A stretch of 64,000 bases of DNA, taken from assembly GCA_019722365.1 (NCBI GenBank), contig JADFUC010000922.1, forward strand, positions 1-64,000, in the 5' to 3' direction. Positions within the stretch are counted from its first letter, which is position 1. Every line of letters begins with the position of its first letter. The notes below the pieces were generated by a model. The model was given only the letters and a program-made list of their open reading frames with translations. It did not search any database and had not been told where the DNA came from. A program made the position numbers and the translations under genes. This document shows, one piece after another, positions 47,142 to 58,827 of the stretch. This DNA comes from Lithospermum erythrorhizon (lineage: Eukaryota > Streptophyta > Magnoliopsida > Boraginales > Boraginaceae).

Positions 47142-50100
47142 TGTAACGCGACCGCCTCGAGGTAAATGCGCCCTCGAGTTGGGTAGATCATCCGTATATC
47201 GAGTCACCCGGTCGATGGTTGACCGAAAAAAAGCACATTTTAAAAACCTATAGAACCTGACAGTTTGATAAGAATAAAGTAGTTTGGCGAAAACATTGAC
47301 ACTCTGATTTTTTTAACCATCGTGGCATTCTAGCCAAACCAAAACATAACACGTCCATAGCGATCAAATCACAAAATATATTACAAATTCCAACGTCTCC
47401 AAATCAAAAGTAGAAAAGCGTCTAGATCAAAGTAATGAAAAAAGAGAGAATTTGCCGAGATCAGCCACCGCCTACCGCCTAAAAGAGTCACGGATTTTCG
47501 CGGCTTTGGCTAGCCAAGGCACTGTCAACTTTGAAGGTGGGAAAGGGGAGTAAGGCTCGGCGGCTTAGTGAAACGGATCGCCCGGATGGTAACTTACCCA
47601 TATCCGAATGAAGCATACAGTACGAGATAAATACATACATATATATATATATATACATCGGTCATACTTGATAGGATGGGTAAATACGAGTTACACAAAT
47701 ATAATCTGAGAAAATATCATCTATTCAAGGCATCATAGCAGGATACTCATCGGGAAATAAACGCACACAAATCTGAGAACTCGACTTCACGTAACCACAG
47801 GCCATATTTCCGCATCACGAGCAAACTAAATTCACCCGACACATTAATATAAAATCACAATTAATGAATACCAAAAGCCAAGCACATGACGCGCCAATAT
47901 ATATGATTCATCCTTTTCGGCGGGCTTCGCGCGAGCGCCCAACCCAGCAACCTAGATATAACAATTCGTCCCTTTTGGCCATTCGCCTTCGAGCGCCGCC
48001 AACGGCTTATATATAATAAATCATCCTTTTCATTTCGCCTTGAACACCCGCATCGTCTCGGCATCACAAAGCACACACATACAATGTCATACAGTATGAC
48101 AAACCACATATGGTTTCAAAGTAGCACATAACCGCCTGATACAACCAAATCGTACAAAACACACTTTCGATAGAGATACGCTCCGAATACTTCCGCGCGC
48201 ACTTTTACCAACATGAATCTGAGGAATACGCCAGCGTAGACATAGTTTGATAAAAGTAGAAATGATTCGAAAAGATCAAAATATTTTCATACGGAGTTTT
48301 AACCGTGATGGCATCGTCTAAACAATCAAATGCAACCGTAATAATTCCAAAACCGAATACTCCATAAAATAGTTAATACATTTTCAATGCCAAAACAAAA
48401 TTAAATCAGTACATAAGAAAAATGCGTGAGAATAAGGTAATTTGCCGAGGATCCACGTCTACTTCAGTAAAATCACGGACACTCCGCGAACTCAACGGCT
48501 TCCACCAAGGGCACACATCCAATCTCCCGGAGGTTGGAAGGGATAAGCTCGGCAGCTTAGTGAAGCGTATCGCTTTGGGATGGTAAGCTTGCAGCATCCG
48601 AATGAGATACACAACAAAGAATAAAAACATAAGCGATAGAGTATACGTATATATAAGGTAAAAAGAATAACTAATTATTCATAATCGATAGTAGTAACCG
48701 TAAGTAACATTTACACATTTTAAAAGGACTCGGCTTTACGTTATTCTACCCGATATACCCGGAGATAGCATGCCATATGTCGGCGAGCAAAACACATAAG
48801 TTCTGTCTGATAGTTATAGCAATAACGATATAACGAGACCGGCGACTAACGTCACGCGACAGCGCAACCATAACAAACACACACCACGCGCGACTCAGCA
48901 GCGTCGTCAACTAAGCGCGGCCAGATAGAACAACGACAAAAATCGCCTGACATTCTCAGCGCAAGCGGCCATAATATACCTGAAGTCAGCGATTCCATAT
49001 AGAGCATTACTACCGTAATGTATCTAACCGCGACCATCAAACAACTCGACATTCCCACAAATTCACAATTATACTAACGAGATAGAGATTCATAACAGAT
49101 ACATAATCACGCGTCAATTTACGTACAACCATCAAGCATAAATAATGTTATCAAGCGGTGATAATCTCCACTTGGCTAGTACGGCTGGCGCGGATGCCGA
49201 TCGTCGATCCATGGCTTTCCCGTTCGAGTCTAAACGAAACACCAAAGTACAATTACTACTAATTTTAGATTTATAAATTATCTTTTAAGCGACTTTTAGT
49301 ACCCATTAGTCGCTTTAAATTTGAAATATTCTAGTTAAGCTTCAACGATAAACTAAGCGATAAAATTTCCTGAAAATCGAGCTCTAAACTTTCGGCCTTC
49401 GCTTCTTGATTACTAACACGCTTAAACAATTCTAATCGATCCCGTTTATTAACTTTTCAACTAATTAAACCCGTTTCCTATGACCTCTAATCCCCGAAAT
49501 CCAACTACTACCGAAACTAATAAAAATAATTCCAACATATATTCATCCAAATGACCTTTAAACCACAATTTCACCTCTAAACAACTATAATAAGGATCCA
49601 AGAACATAGCTATATCATTTAACACATTTGACCAAGTCAGGCAAGTCAACCCAAAAAGTCAGCCCAGCACCGACACTTTCTACCCCTAAAATCGATTATT
49701 ATAATCTTTTATACTATAATTTTGGCCTGAACAATAGTACATACAATAATAACCCCAAAAATCCGAGAAGTCAAGCTAAATTCCCAAAAAGTCAGCGTCC
49801 ACACAAGCGTCACAAATTTCTCGTCAAGCGGCGTAATTTCAACTTTCAGAACAACTAATTTAAAGCCCAGAAAAATCAATTGAAGCTTAATAAAAATCGA
49901 AAACCCAAAGTCAACAAAAGTCAACTGATCGAAACCTAGAAATACACAAAAGTTCGGCCTTTTTGCATGAATTGAAGAAGGATGATGAGGAAACTCTCAA
50001 GAAATTTGAATTCGAAAGCTTGCGGGAAATGGAGAATCGGAGAAAAGAATTTTCAAGAGGGAGGGTTCATTTAGGGGAAGGAGAGAGATAAGGATTTTCT

Positions 50101-50371
50101 TTTTTCTTTTTTTTGTTTTGTTTTGGTTTTGTTTGTAAGGGGTTGTTTGGTAAGTGGGAGAAAAGATGAGAGGAAGCGAGCTTATTCGGATGAGACCCCG
50201 ACCGTTTAGTTGGCTGACGCCTCACCATTCAAGCACCTTAGGTATAAATACCCAAACTTAGCATTTATCGTACATAAAATATAAGTGGTTTCAGAATTTT
50301 TCGTTAATCAATTTAATAATCATTTTAAATTTATTAATTAGCGAATTAAGATTACCGATTTTCTGATAACA
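47142..50371 (-). repeat. G2 right (5') LTR, with internal partial duplication
   Basis: The left edge is TGTAACGCGACC beside the primer-binding site. The right edge is near GATAACA at 50371. At 3.2 kb it is longer than the left LTR. Blocks at about 47265-47700 and 48245-48700 are related (both have TTTGCCGAG, GGCTTAGTGAA and ATCCGAATGA landmarks), suggesting a duplication or a second LTR joined inside. A TA microsatellite lies at 47637-47655. Confidence 0.6.
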
Positions 50372-52560
50372 AAAGTATTGCAGCTAGTTTTTACTGGTAA
50401 AAAATATTTCCAACCAAGTCATACTTGGATCATCATTTATAACAAAAATTTATCCTTTTGTAAATGTTGATAAGAATGGCATTATTGGAACTTATAATAA
50501 ACAATCTATTGTACTAAAATTTACTACAAAGCCTTTTAAAGACTCCATGAAATTTATGATAGAATCGTAGCTAAAAAAAAATCAATTAGAATTTCCTTAA
50601 AAGTAGAGAGTGTATTTTTACCATTAAAGAAAATTATAAAATCCTAAATTACATGATAAGATTAAAAACATTTCTAACCAATTAAGTTTTAGAAATATGT
50701 AGTGACCATGCAAATACTTTTGGGATAGAAAGAATGTAAGCGACCACCTCAATTAAATTAAGCCCTCGAGGGTTGAATTAAATTAAATTGACTATTATGT
50801 CACAGGATAATTTCAATAATTCCAATTTCAACCTTTTCGATCAATTTAACTATGACTCTCAACCTAATCCCTAAGTTAGATTTTACTACCCAAAATCCAC
50901 TACGATTAATTCCAATCTATTTGTTCCCAAACACTTATAATTCATATTTGTATCCAGAAACAATCACGATAATGGTCCTAACATTTACATTAACCGCACA
51001 TTTTGCAAAGTCAACTCCACGATCGCGAAGTCAATTCTTATACTTATTGACTTTTCTACTTTTTAGAAATATCGTCATTTATTAATCACTATATTACAAT
51101 TTAGGCCTAGATAATAATTATATTCAATAATTAAGTCCAAAAATCCAAAAGTCAACACAAAAATTCAAAGTCAAGCGCCTAAAAATACCCAAAATTTCAC
51201 ATCAAACACCATATTTCAATCCAAGAACAACTAATCTACAGCAAAGAATCAATTGGAGCAATAAAATTTAAAATATCAAAAGTCAACAAAAGTCAACTTC
51301 CGGGCGATCTCCCCGAAAATATTCAACAAGATCAGACCTTTTTTACCTTAAAGCAGCGGGGCGATGAGAGAGGAAGCTCTCAAAAAATTTGAGGTCGAAG
51401 AGCGAGAAGATGGAGGAGAAATTTGAAGAAGAAGAAAGCGAAAAAAGTGAGAGTTCTCTGCTTGGCTAAGTCGCGGTGAGGAAGACCTTTGGAATGAGCT
51501 TTTGGGTTTTGTTTGGAGCTTATTGAATGGATTAAAGTTTGGGGTTGGGTGATAATGATCGGTGTATAACCGAACATTTGTCGATCGATACCTCGTTTTA
51601 ATTTATGCAAACCTTAGCTTGAAACGTTAACATTTATGAACATGAAATTTTTGGTAGGTTCCAAATTCACGGAAATAAATTTAAAATCTCATATTTTAGT
51701 TTATTTATTAACGAATTAGATTCTTGGTTTTTACAAAGAAACATATTGTTGAACTTCCTTATGAAGATAATTTTAAGATAGTAGTATTCCCTTTAAGGCT
51801 AGACATGGAATGAATTAGAAAATATTTAGAAGCGTGTAAAAAATAAATTGAATCCTTACTAAATAAAAAACTTATATGTCCTTCCCAATCCCCTTGGTCT
51901 TGTACGGCCTTTTATGTTGATAAACATTCAGAACAAGAAAGAGGAGCCCCTAGATTAGTAATAAATTATAAACCCCTTAATAAGGTGTTAAAATGGATTT
52001 AGACATCCAATTTTCAATAAAAACGATTTACTAGATAGGTTATATGAGGATTTAATTATATTTTTCAAATTTAATTTAAAATTTGGATATTGGCAAATTT
52101 AGATTAATAAATCGATAGATGTAAAAGCGACTTTTTAATATGCCACTTTGGACCTTATAGGTGTAATTTTATGCACTTTTGGCCTTAAGAATATTCATAC
52201 GAATTTTAAAAATCATGAATGATATTTTCATTTCTTGTTGAGATTCTATAATGTTTTATATTGATGATATTTTAGTTTTCTCAAAAACTATTGAAAGTTA
52301 TTTTAAACATTTAGATATATTTAGAAAAATTATAATCTAGAACGGATTAGTCATATTTAAGTAAAAAATATCTATATGTCAAACCAAGATAAGATTTTTA
52401 GGTCATAATATTGAAAAAAGTAATATTATTCCTAAAAAATAAAATTATTGATTTTTGCTTGAGAATTCCCTAATGAAATTCTTGATAAAACTTAATTCTG
52501 ATTTTTCGGATAGTCGAATTATATTTCTTCTTATTATAAAAATTTAGCGGAAGATACAAC
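50372..52560 (+). pseudogene. Endogenous pararetrovirus (Caulimoviridae) polyprotein fragment
   Basis: The plus strand at 51741-52440 carries RT sequence of plant pararetrovirus type rather than Ty3/gypsy type. It has the block containing SPWSC, the NYKPLN motif near 51960-51980, FGLKN near 52180 and the YIDD catalytic box at 52257-52268, then a LGHNIEK-like region near 52400. Several stops and frameshifts interrupt it, so it is a dead relic. A solo LTR (50735-51735) splits it. The AT-rich piece 50372-50729 on the left side is probably viral too, but its domain is not recognised. Genus cannot be fixed. The usual flanking movement and coat protein regions were not identified. Confidence 0.75.
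50735..51735 (-). mobile_element. Solo gypsy LTR (1.0 kb) with AAGAA target duplication
   Basis: The left edge TGTAAGCGACC matches the G2 right LTR edge (TGTAACGCGACC) and the right edge TTTTTACA matches the G2 left LTR edge. It is flanked by AAGAA at 50730-50734 and 51736-51740. It is shorter than related LTRs, so its centre is deleted. It interrupts the pararetrovirus fragment. Confidence 0.85.
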
Positions 52561-52564
52561 AATT

Positions 52565-52880
52565 TTTATATGACAGAGTCCCTGACTGCGGAATGTCTAG
52601 TTATGAGAGGAACTTGAATTTGCATGGCAGAATCACTCGCACAAATTTATAATGGAGAGTGATTGCAAACAATTGGTGCAATATTTGCAAAAGGACCATA
52701 AGATTCCAAATGAGCTTCAATTGATAGTTGGAGATATCTTTTATTTGGCAAATCATATGGAGGTACAATTTCAGCACACTACCGAATATCAACGATGTTG
52801 CTCACACCGTGACATATTGGGAATCATGATGGATTGATGGAGATGCATTGGCTTACATTATCCACCGCCTTGGCTCTCGT
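52565..52880 (+). pseudogene. RNase H-like (RVT_3) domain fragment
   Basis: A plus-strand frame beginning near 52652 reads MESDCKQLVQYLQKDHKIPN and then ELQLIVGDIFYLANHMEVQF, followed by a shifted frame with NDVAH-like sequence. This matches the RNase H-like domain common in plant LINEs and related pseudogenes (ESD at the second catalytic position, then V-x-x-V-x-R-x-x-N-x-x-AH). Upstream AECLVMR-like sequence in another frame at 52590 fits the same domain. It abuts the pararetrovirus relic but is of a different type. Not intact. Confidence 0.7.
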
Positions 52881-53086
52881 TAGCCCTTTTCCATGATGTA
52901 GTTTAGATTTTTTTTTCGGTACTCTGTTAGGTTTCTAGACTAGACTACGTTATCGTGTTGTCATTTTATGAGACCTTATCATTTAGTAAAAAATGTACAG
53001 CGATAAGGACTACATAAAGCGAAAAAGATACGCTTCTCGTTCGTAAGTTCTTTTTTTGTTGTCTTAAATACTTGTGATGTTTCATA

Positions 53087-53337
53087 CTATATCCGTTTCA
53101 TAATATGTCATTGTATAGCATAAAGTAATTTTTTTAATAGTTGATTAGTTTGTAATTCAATGAACATTTGAACTCATCTATTCTCATTTTTTACCCTAAT
53201 AATTGATTTTGATTTAGAGTTTGTTTTTGATTTTGGGAGTAATTATATATATTATGGATGGTATAATAGTGATATTTCCTACCTCTTTAATAAAGTACTT
53301 TTTGGCTCAATGATCACATAATATGAAACGGAGGGAA
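53087..53337. mobile_element. Stowaway-type MITE (251 bp)
   Basis: The left end reads CTATATCCGTTTCATAATATG. The reverse complement of the right end is TTCCCTCCGTTTCATATTATG. TA dinucleotides flank it (53085-53086 and 53338-53339), as usual for Tc1/mariner-related Stowaway elements. Non-coding. Confidence 0.8.
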
Positions 53338-53339
53338 TA

Positions 53340-56300
53340 TTTGAACTTTAGTGATAATACTAATAATATAGACATATGATTTGTAGGATGGGCCAGGGTT
53401 CCCAAACCACCAAAATACGTCACTTATAAAAGTATGAGTATGTTTCTTCCTTTTTCACACTATTAAATTTTAAATTATCTTTCTTATAATAATTTTTTAT
53501 TGGTAGAAAAATAAAATCCTAAAAGTTTTTGTTAAGGACTCCTATGACTATCAAATCATTCGAAATTTACAATCTATTATGAAAATTATACTAATATTTT
53601 CTTCATAATGATTCATATTTCTTCCCTGTATAATGTAATCTCATATTACCTTTACTATTATGAGTTTCATTAATTAAGTAATTATTGTTAACTTTCTTAA
53701 CAAGGTTGTATTTGACAATATTTTTACCGATTTATTCCTAAAGAATTATCTCTAATAGAGTAGATTAATAAGTCTTGTTATTAAAAATTTTTTATTACGG
53801 AGAATTATTTTCATAATTGTATTTTGAAATCTAAACTTCTACTCAAGTTAAACAACTCATGTCCGACTTAATGAGGTTTTTTGCTAGCTCACATTATTAT
53901 TTCTTTTTTCTTTGTTTCATTAGTTCGAAATTATAATATAAAATAAAGCTCATACTGTGTATGCATTATGCTTTGACTTCAAATTTTGTTTATTTAAAAA
54001 ATTTAAGCTTTTCAATTGCTTAAAAAAGTAACTCATATTCATAATATGATCATTACATGATACTGATGTAAATAGGTGAAACTGTACCAATCTTCTTAAA
54101 AGGTCGGGTTTGACTCGAAAAACGTTCAGACTTCGTCTCAATTTTCGGTTTGGCTCAACCTTAAAACTAATAGACCCAACATGCTTCAGTTTCGCATCAA
54201 AGTTCATTTAAAATTAGACTCAGGTAAACAAGAAAAATCATTTATTTAAAAAAGAGTATTGGCCTAATAGTTCACATTATAAAAATACATGTGTTGGACT
54301 AATAGTTAACATTTATAAAAAAACACTTTAGCAGATCTTTTATAACTAAAAACTTAAATTATTTAGTTATAAAATAGAGAAATAATGAGATAGTAAAAAA
54401 ATAAAAATATTTTGAACATGAATTATAATTATTATTACTAATGTACAGTCCAAAAGGCTTAAACTAAGTTAAAAGTTGTAATCAATAAATATTGTACATA
54501 TGATTAGTCAAACATGATATTGTGGAAAAATTACTAGTTTGTTTTACTTTTTGCTTCAAATTGACAGGGTAAAATTGCTCAACACTAATTCTTGAGATAA
54601 TTTTACGATTTTATTAAAATTTCGGGGCAAATAATTTTGATGAGATTAGTTTTAATAAAATTTTCAAATGAGATTAATATTTGGATGAGATAAATATTTG
54701 AATTGAAGTTTTATTTGAAATTGAGAAGTTATCTAAAAAATAAGTATTGGACAATTTTACGAGTATCAATTTGCCAAAAAAGTGTCAAACTTAACGTCCA
54801 TTTTGACGGAATGACCAAGTGAGACACTTTTTGAAACATGTATGATTGAACGGATCATTTTGAAAAATGTGTGATCTAATGGTTAATATTTTCAAACGTA
54901 TATGATCGAACGTGAGATTAACCCTAAATATATTCATAATCTTGAATTATGTTTAATAATATAAATAAATGCTGTAAATTTCTGGTATTAGGAAATTAAT
55001 ATTCTAATTAAATTTGATATTATCAAATCATTTCAAGTAATTCAAGGGATGAAGTAAAAAACATAAAACTTCTCAATATAGCTAAAACTTTGAATAGTGT
55101 TGCTAATGTTTATCATGGAATCATTTATAATGATAAAATAAAATATTCATTTATAATGATTTTGATGCAATATTCGACATTATCTCGAAGTAAACATTTA
55201 ATTGGATGGCATAATTTACCATATATACTTTTAGCCATTTGACCATTCACATTTAAAAGAATAGAATCACTATCTTCTAATTATTTTACCATAAAATAGA
55301 ATGGTATAATCAATTATAAAATGGAAGGTTATAATAATCAATAAGTTATTAGATTTTAATTATAATAGAATCACTACTGACTTTTGTTATTTTTCGTTTT
55401 AACTAGAAATTACAAGTTATAAAATATAAAGGTATAATAACTAATAACATATTTGATTTTATGATAAATGATTCAATTATTAACTAATACTTCCTCCGTT
55501 TCAATTCAATTGTTCATCTAACTCAAAAGAACTTTATTAAGATACTAATTGATTTTACTATTTTCTATGAGAGAGATCAACTTCAATGAAATAGGAATAT
55601 TGTGAGACAAAACAAAGATGTTAGTAAAAAATTTAACTTCAATGTAAAAAATTACATTGATAAAGTAAATGATAAATTATAATGAGATGAGAAATTTTCA
55701 TTATAATGATCAATATATTGATGGGGATATAAAACTAAGACACCTAATGAGGCAATGTAAGAGATCCAATTGACATTAAGATAAAATCGGGACTTGAACG
55801 TCCTCCATTATATTATACAATCAATAAAATTCATTGATGAGTGTCGTCAATATCTAAGTATTAGTTCCATGAAAATGTAATGGCTCAATAATTTATAGGT
55901 GGGAGTATGAGTCATGTAAGCAAGACAAGTGGACATACGCGCACAAACCCCTAATGCAATTGATGATTGTGTCAACTACTTTGTTCGAGTAATACTTAAT
56001 GGAAAAACAGGATGACATAATCAAGTCTGAACCTATAACAAATACAATATTCTTCCTCTTTCAGTTTGTATTTTCATTTTTGAGACCACATATAAGTCAA
56101 GGTGGCGATTCTTTACTCCATAAATTTTTGGGTTATTGAAGCCGGCCTAATTCTTTTTCCGACTACGACAATCATTTAAAATGACAAAATGTCAATACAC
56201 GAAATTCAAAATATGCAGCAACTAACTATTGTAGTCAGGTGGAACCTACACGTAAGGAATATTTCTTACAAGCATCCATAATATCAAGTCTGTCCTTTAT

Positions 56301-56568
56301 ATATAATTCCAAAAACTCTCATTTAACTTCATAAAAAAGAAACGCTTTCATGTATCAAACGAGAGTCAAAGCTATTATCTCGTATAACTCATATGATATA
56401 TGATAACCTTGGCATTATAGTACATGAAATAACATACTCATTTATTGTGTTTCATATATAATAATATCACTATTTGCGAAGTCCCACATTAAAAAATGAA
56501 CTTCTCTCATGTGGAAAATATGAAATGTGATCCAATACCCATGTGTAGAATATGAAACAATGTGTTCA
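53340..56568. other. AT-rich sequence without a gene
   Basis: No recognisable coding sequence. A Stowaway-like end (CTTCCTCCGTTTCAATTCAA) begins at about 55490 without a partner end. Imperfect ~30-bp repeats with the core TGATCxAAxGxTxA lie at 54835-54915. An AAGTCCCACAT motif lies at 56486. Confidence 0.5.
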
Positions 56569-57801
56569 TGTAATAACCCGTTCGATATGTGCATTATTAT
56601 AAAATTAGTTGGGGCTAGAGGTTAAGTTTATGTTCGAGTTGTGTTGTTAAACCGAGAGAGAAACTGAACCGAGCGAGATCTTGCACGACTCTAGAAATAT
56701 CTTGCACCAAATCGTGTTACTATTCATCATCATCAAAAATCCCAAATATCCCTTTTTTCTCCTAGAGGCCGAAATCCTTTAAAAACCCCCAATCTTGCGA
56801 TTTTTTTCATTTTCTTGGTGGAATCTTGTTGCAATTCACTCCATAATCTTATTCTTTCATCTGCCCGATCATCTAAGGTATGATTTTATCTTCAAATCTT
56901 GACATTTTGAGCTATAGTTGACCGTTTGTATGAGTTTGACTTTTTGGTGACTTTTGAGATTTAGGATTTAAGACTGAAATGGTAGGAATGTTACATCTAA
57001 GCTTGAATAATGACGGAGTTGAGTGATTATGGTTGATTTTAGTGGTTGAAAAGTGTAGAGTTTATAGTTGACTTAAGGATTTGACTTTTTCAAATCAAAC
57101 TTTTTAGTTTCAAAAATATGTTAATGGACTTTAATGGAGATGTTTTGGAGTATGGGTTGTGACTTTTTGTGTGGTTAGTAGAGATTGTGAAATTTTTAGT
57201 TTGGGTAAGTGAGTAGTATTGGGGTTTTTAGATTTGGGTGGTTAATGATGGATATATTGGTTTAGAAAAGTTGATTTTGGGTTGAATAGAAGTTGTTTAA
57301 AGTGTTAGTGTTTGGAGGGTGATGGCAAATTGGGTTAGGGAATGTGATGCTCGAATATGTTGTTTTATTAGTCGGTTCTTTCGGCGTAGTAATCTTTCAC
57401 CTTAAGTTATAATTGGTAACCAAAAGCCGGTTGTTAAGTTGGGATGGATTACTAAATAGAGTTATTAATATGGTAGCAAATAGTAATTATATCTACGGTG
57501 TTTTGATTAGGCATTGGCGTGGGAAGAGGCACGTGGACTAATTAGGCGAAGCGTATTTCTTAGCCAAAGGTGAGTATCTATCTCACGGGTGTTGATTAAC
57601 TACTTGATTACGGATATGTGTATGTGTATGTATGTGATTTTGTGTTAAATTATATGTTGAATATGCATTGTGGGTTGAGTTGTTGGGTTGTGTCTGTGGT
57701 CTCATGAGTCGTATAGGTGTTTTGAGGTGATGTTGAGTCGTATTAGGAAGAGTTGTATATGAGTTGATGGTGTTTGTTGAGTTGTATTATCCGGTATTTG
57801 C

Positions 57802-57881
57802 CTTATACCTCGGTATAAGTGCGGTGTTTTTGCTTCGTACCTCGTTACGATTCGGTGATAGCTTATGTCGACGGGCATAAG
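57802..57881 (+). other. Three consecutive stem-loops in solo LTR 1
   Basis: CTTATAC/GTATAAG with loop CTCG (57802-57819), CGTA/TACG (57836-57849) and CTTATG/CATAAG with an 8-nt loop (57862-57881). The same three occur in solo LTR 2 at 62643-62722. Confidence 0.75.
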
Positions 57882-57941
57882 TTTCTCCCTGCAGGTTGAG
57901 GTTGATTATATGCGCATTAGTTGTAGAAATCCGGACTTATA

Positions 57942-58060
57942 TTGAGTTGTTTGAGTTGTTGAGTTGATAAAGTTGTTGAGTTGTTGAGTTGTTGAGTTGA
58001 TAAAGTTGTTGAGTTGTTGAGTTGATAAAGTTGTTGAGTTGATTGTGTTGCTGAGTTGAT
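57942..58060 (+). repeat. GTTGA-based minisatellite in solo LTR 1
   Basis: Tandem GTTGAGTT units with interspersed GATAAAGTT. The corresponding array in solo LTR 2 (62785-62850) is about half as long. Confidence 0.85.
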
Positions 58061-58827
58061 TAGGCTGTTGGCGAGTTGTGATGTCGTCATTGTCGGAGTT
58101 GATAGAGTGAGTGATTATTTAAGTATTATTGCGATTCTTTCTTGAAATATGCGAATGTTATTGTTGATTGTCATTATTTTGGAATGTCATCTTGGTGAAA
58201 GCGAATTTATGAATATACGAAATGATAATGAAATTGCCAATGACTTTATATTAAGATCATAAGTTGAATAATATTATGTACTACTTATCTATTGTATGCG
58301 ATATCAACTACCTTGGTACACTATGCGTGATTGGAGGTTAATTTCATTCTTGAGATATATATATTCACTAAGCTTAGCGACTTACACTATTCTCTATTGG
58401 AGGCAATTTCGTTTGCTAGGTTGGCGAGGTGGTGTTGTTCGTCTCAGGGCTAGTTCGGGTGATTGTGTTTTTAGAGCTTAGGTGAGGCGGCGGAGTGGCG
58501 ATTGATCCTAAGTCTCATTATTTTGTTGGGTTATGGATTCGGATGTCTATATAGTTGTTGTTTGGGATTCTGATTTGTATATTGATTTTTATACTTAGAT
58601 GTGTTGTATTGTGGTTGCTCTTACGTGGTAGGAATACCACGATTGATTTTTTCTTAAAAATTGTTTTATGCATTGCATATTGTTTTATTGAGTTGTTTCG
58701 GGACAAGTGTCTTTTAAATTTGAGTCGTCCATCGATTGGTGACTGCGGTATCCCAATTTTGGGCGATTGTAACCTTAGAAATGCGACACAGGGGGCGTAC
58801 GACCTAGAGCTGTGAATTCACAGTTCA

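Larger units (their letters stand above)
39555..50371 (-). mobile_element. Ty3/gypsy element G2, probably chimeric
   Basis: The internal region 42302-47141 has gypsy domains on the minus strand in the order gag, protease, RT, RNase H, integrase (right to left). A primer-binding site at 47127-47137 lies next to the right LTR and a polypurine tract next to 42301. The two LTR-like flanks (39555-42301 and 47142-50371) are related but not a clean pair, and no target duplication was found. The left end is cut by or abuts the LTR-like repeat copy 3. Confidence 0.75.
56569..58822 (+). mobile_element. Solo gypsy LTR 1 (2254 bp) with GTTCA target duplication
   Basis: Starts TGTAATAACCCG and ends GAATTCACA. 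It is flanked by GTTCA at 56564-56568 and 58823-58827. It is colinear with 61423-63670 over its whole length and contains no gag or pol. It includes three stem-loops (57802-57881) and a GTTGA-rich minisatellite (57942-58060). Plus orientation is set by the TGTAATAACCC start. Confidence 0.88.

Noticed and set aside
50372..52560. Ty3/gypsy pol instead of a pararetrovirus
   Set aside because: The NYKPLN-type block and the SPWSC context are pararetrovirus-like, and the gypsy RTs in this window (4842-5102, 44790-45060) read differently. A tree would settle it.
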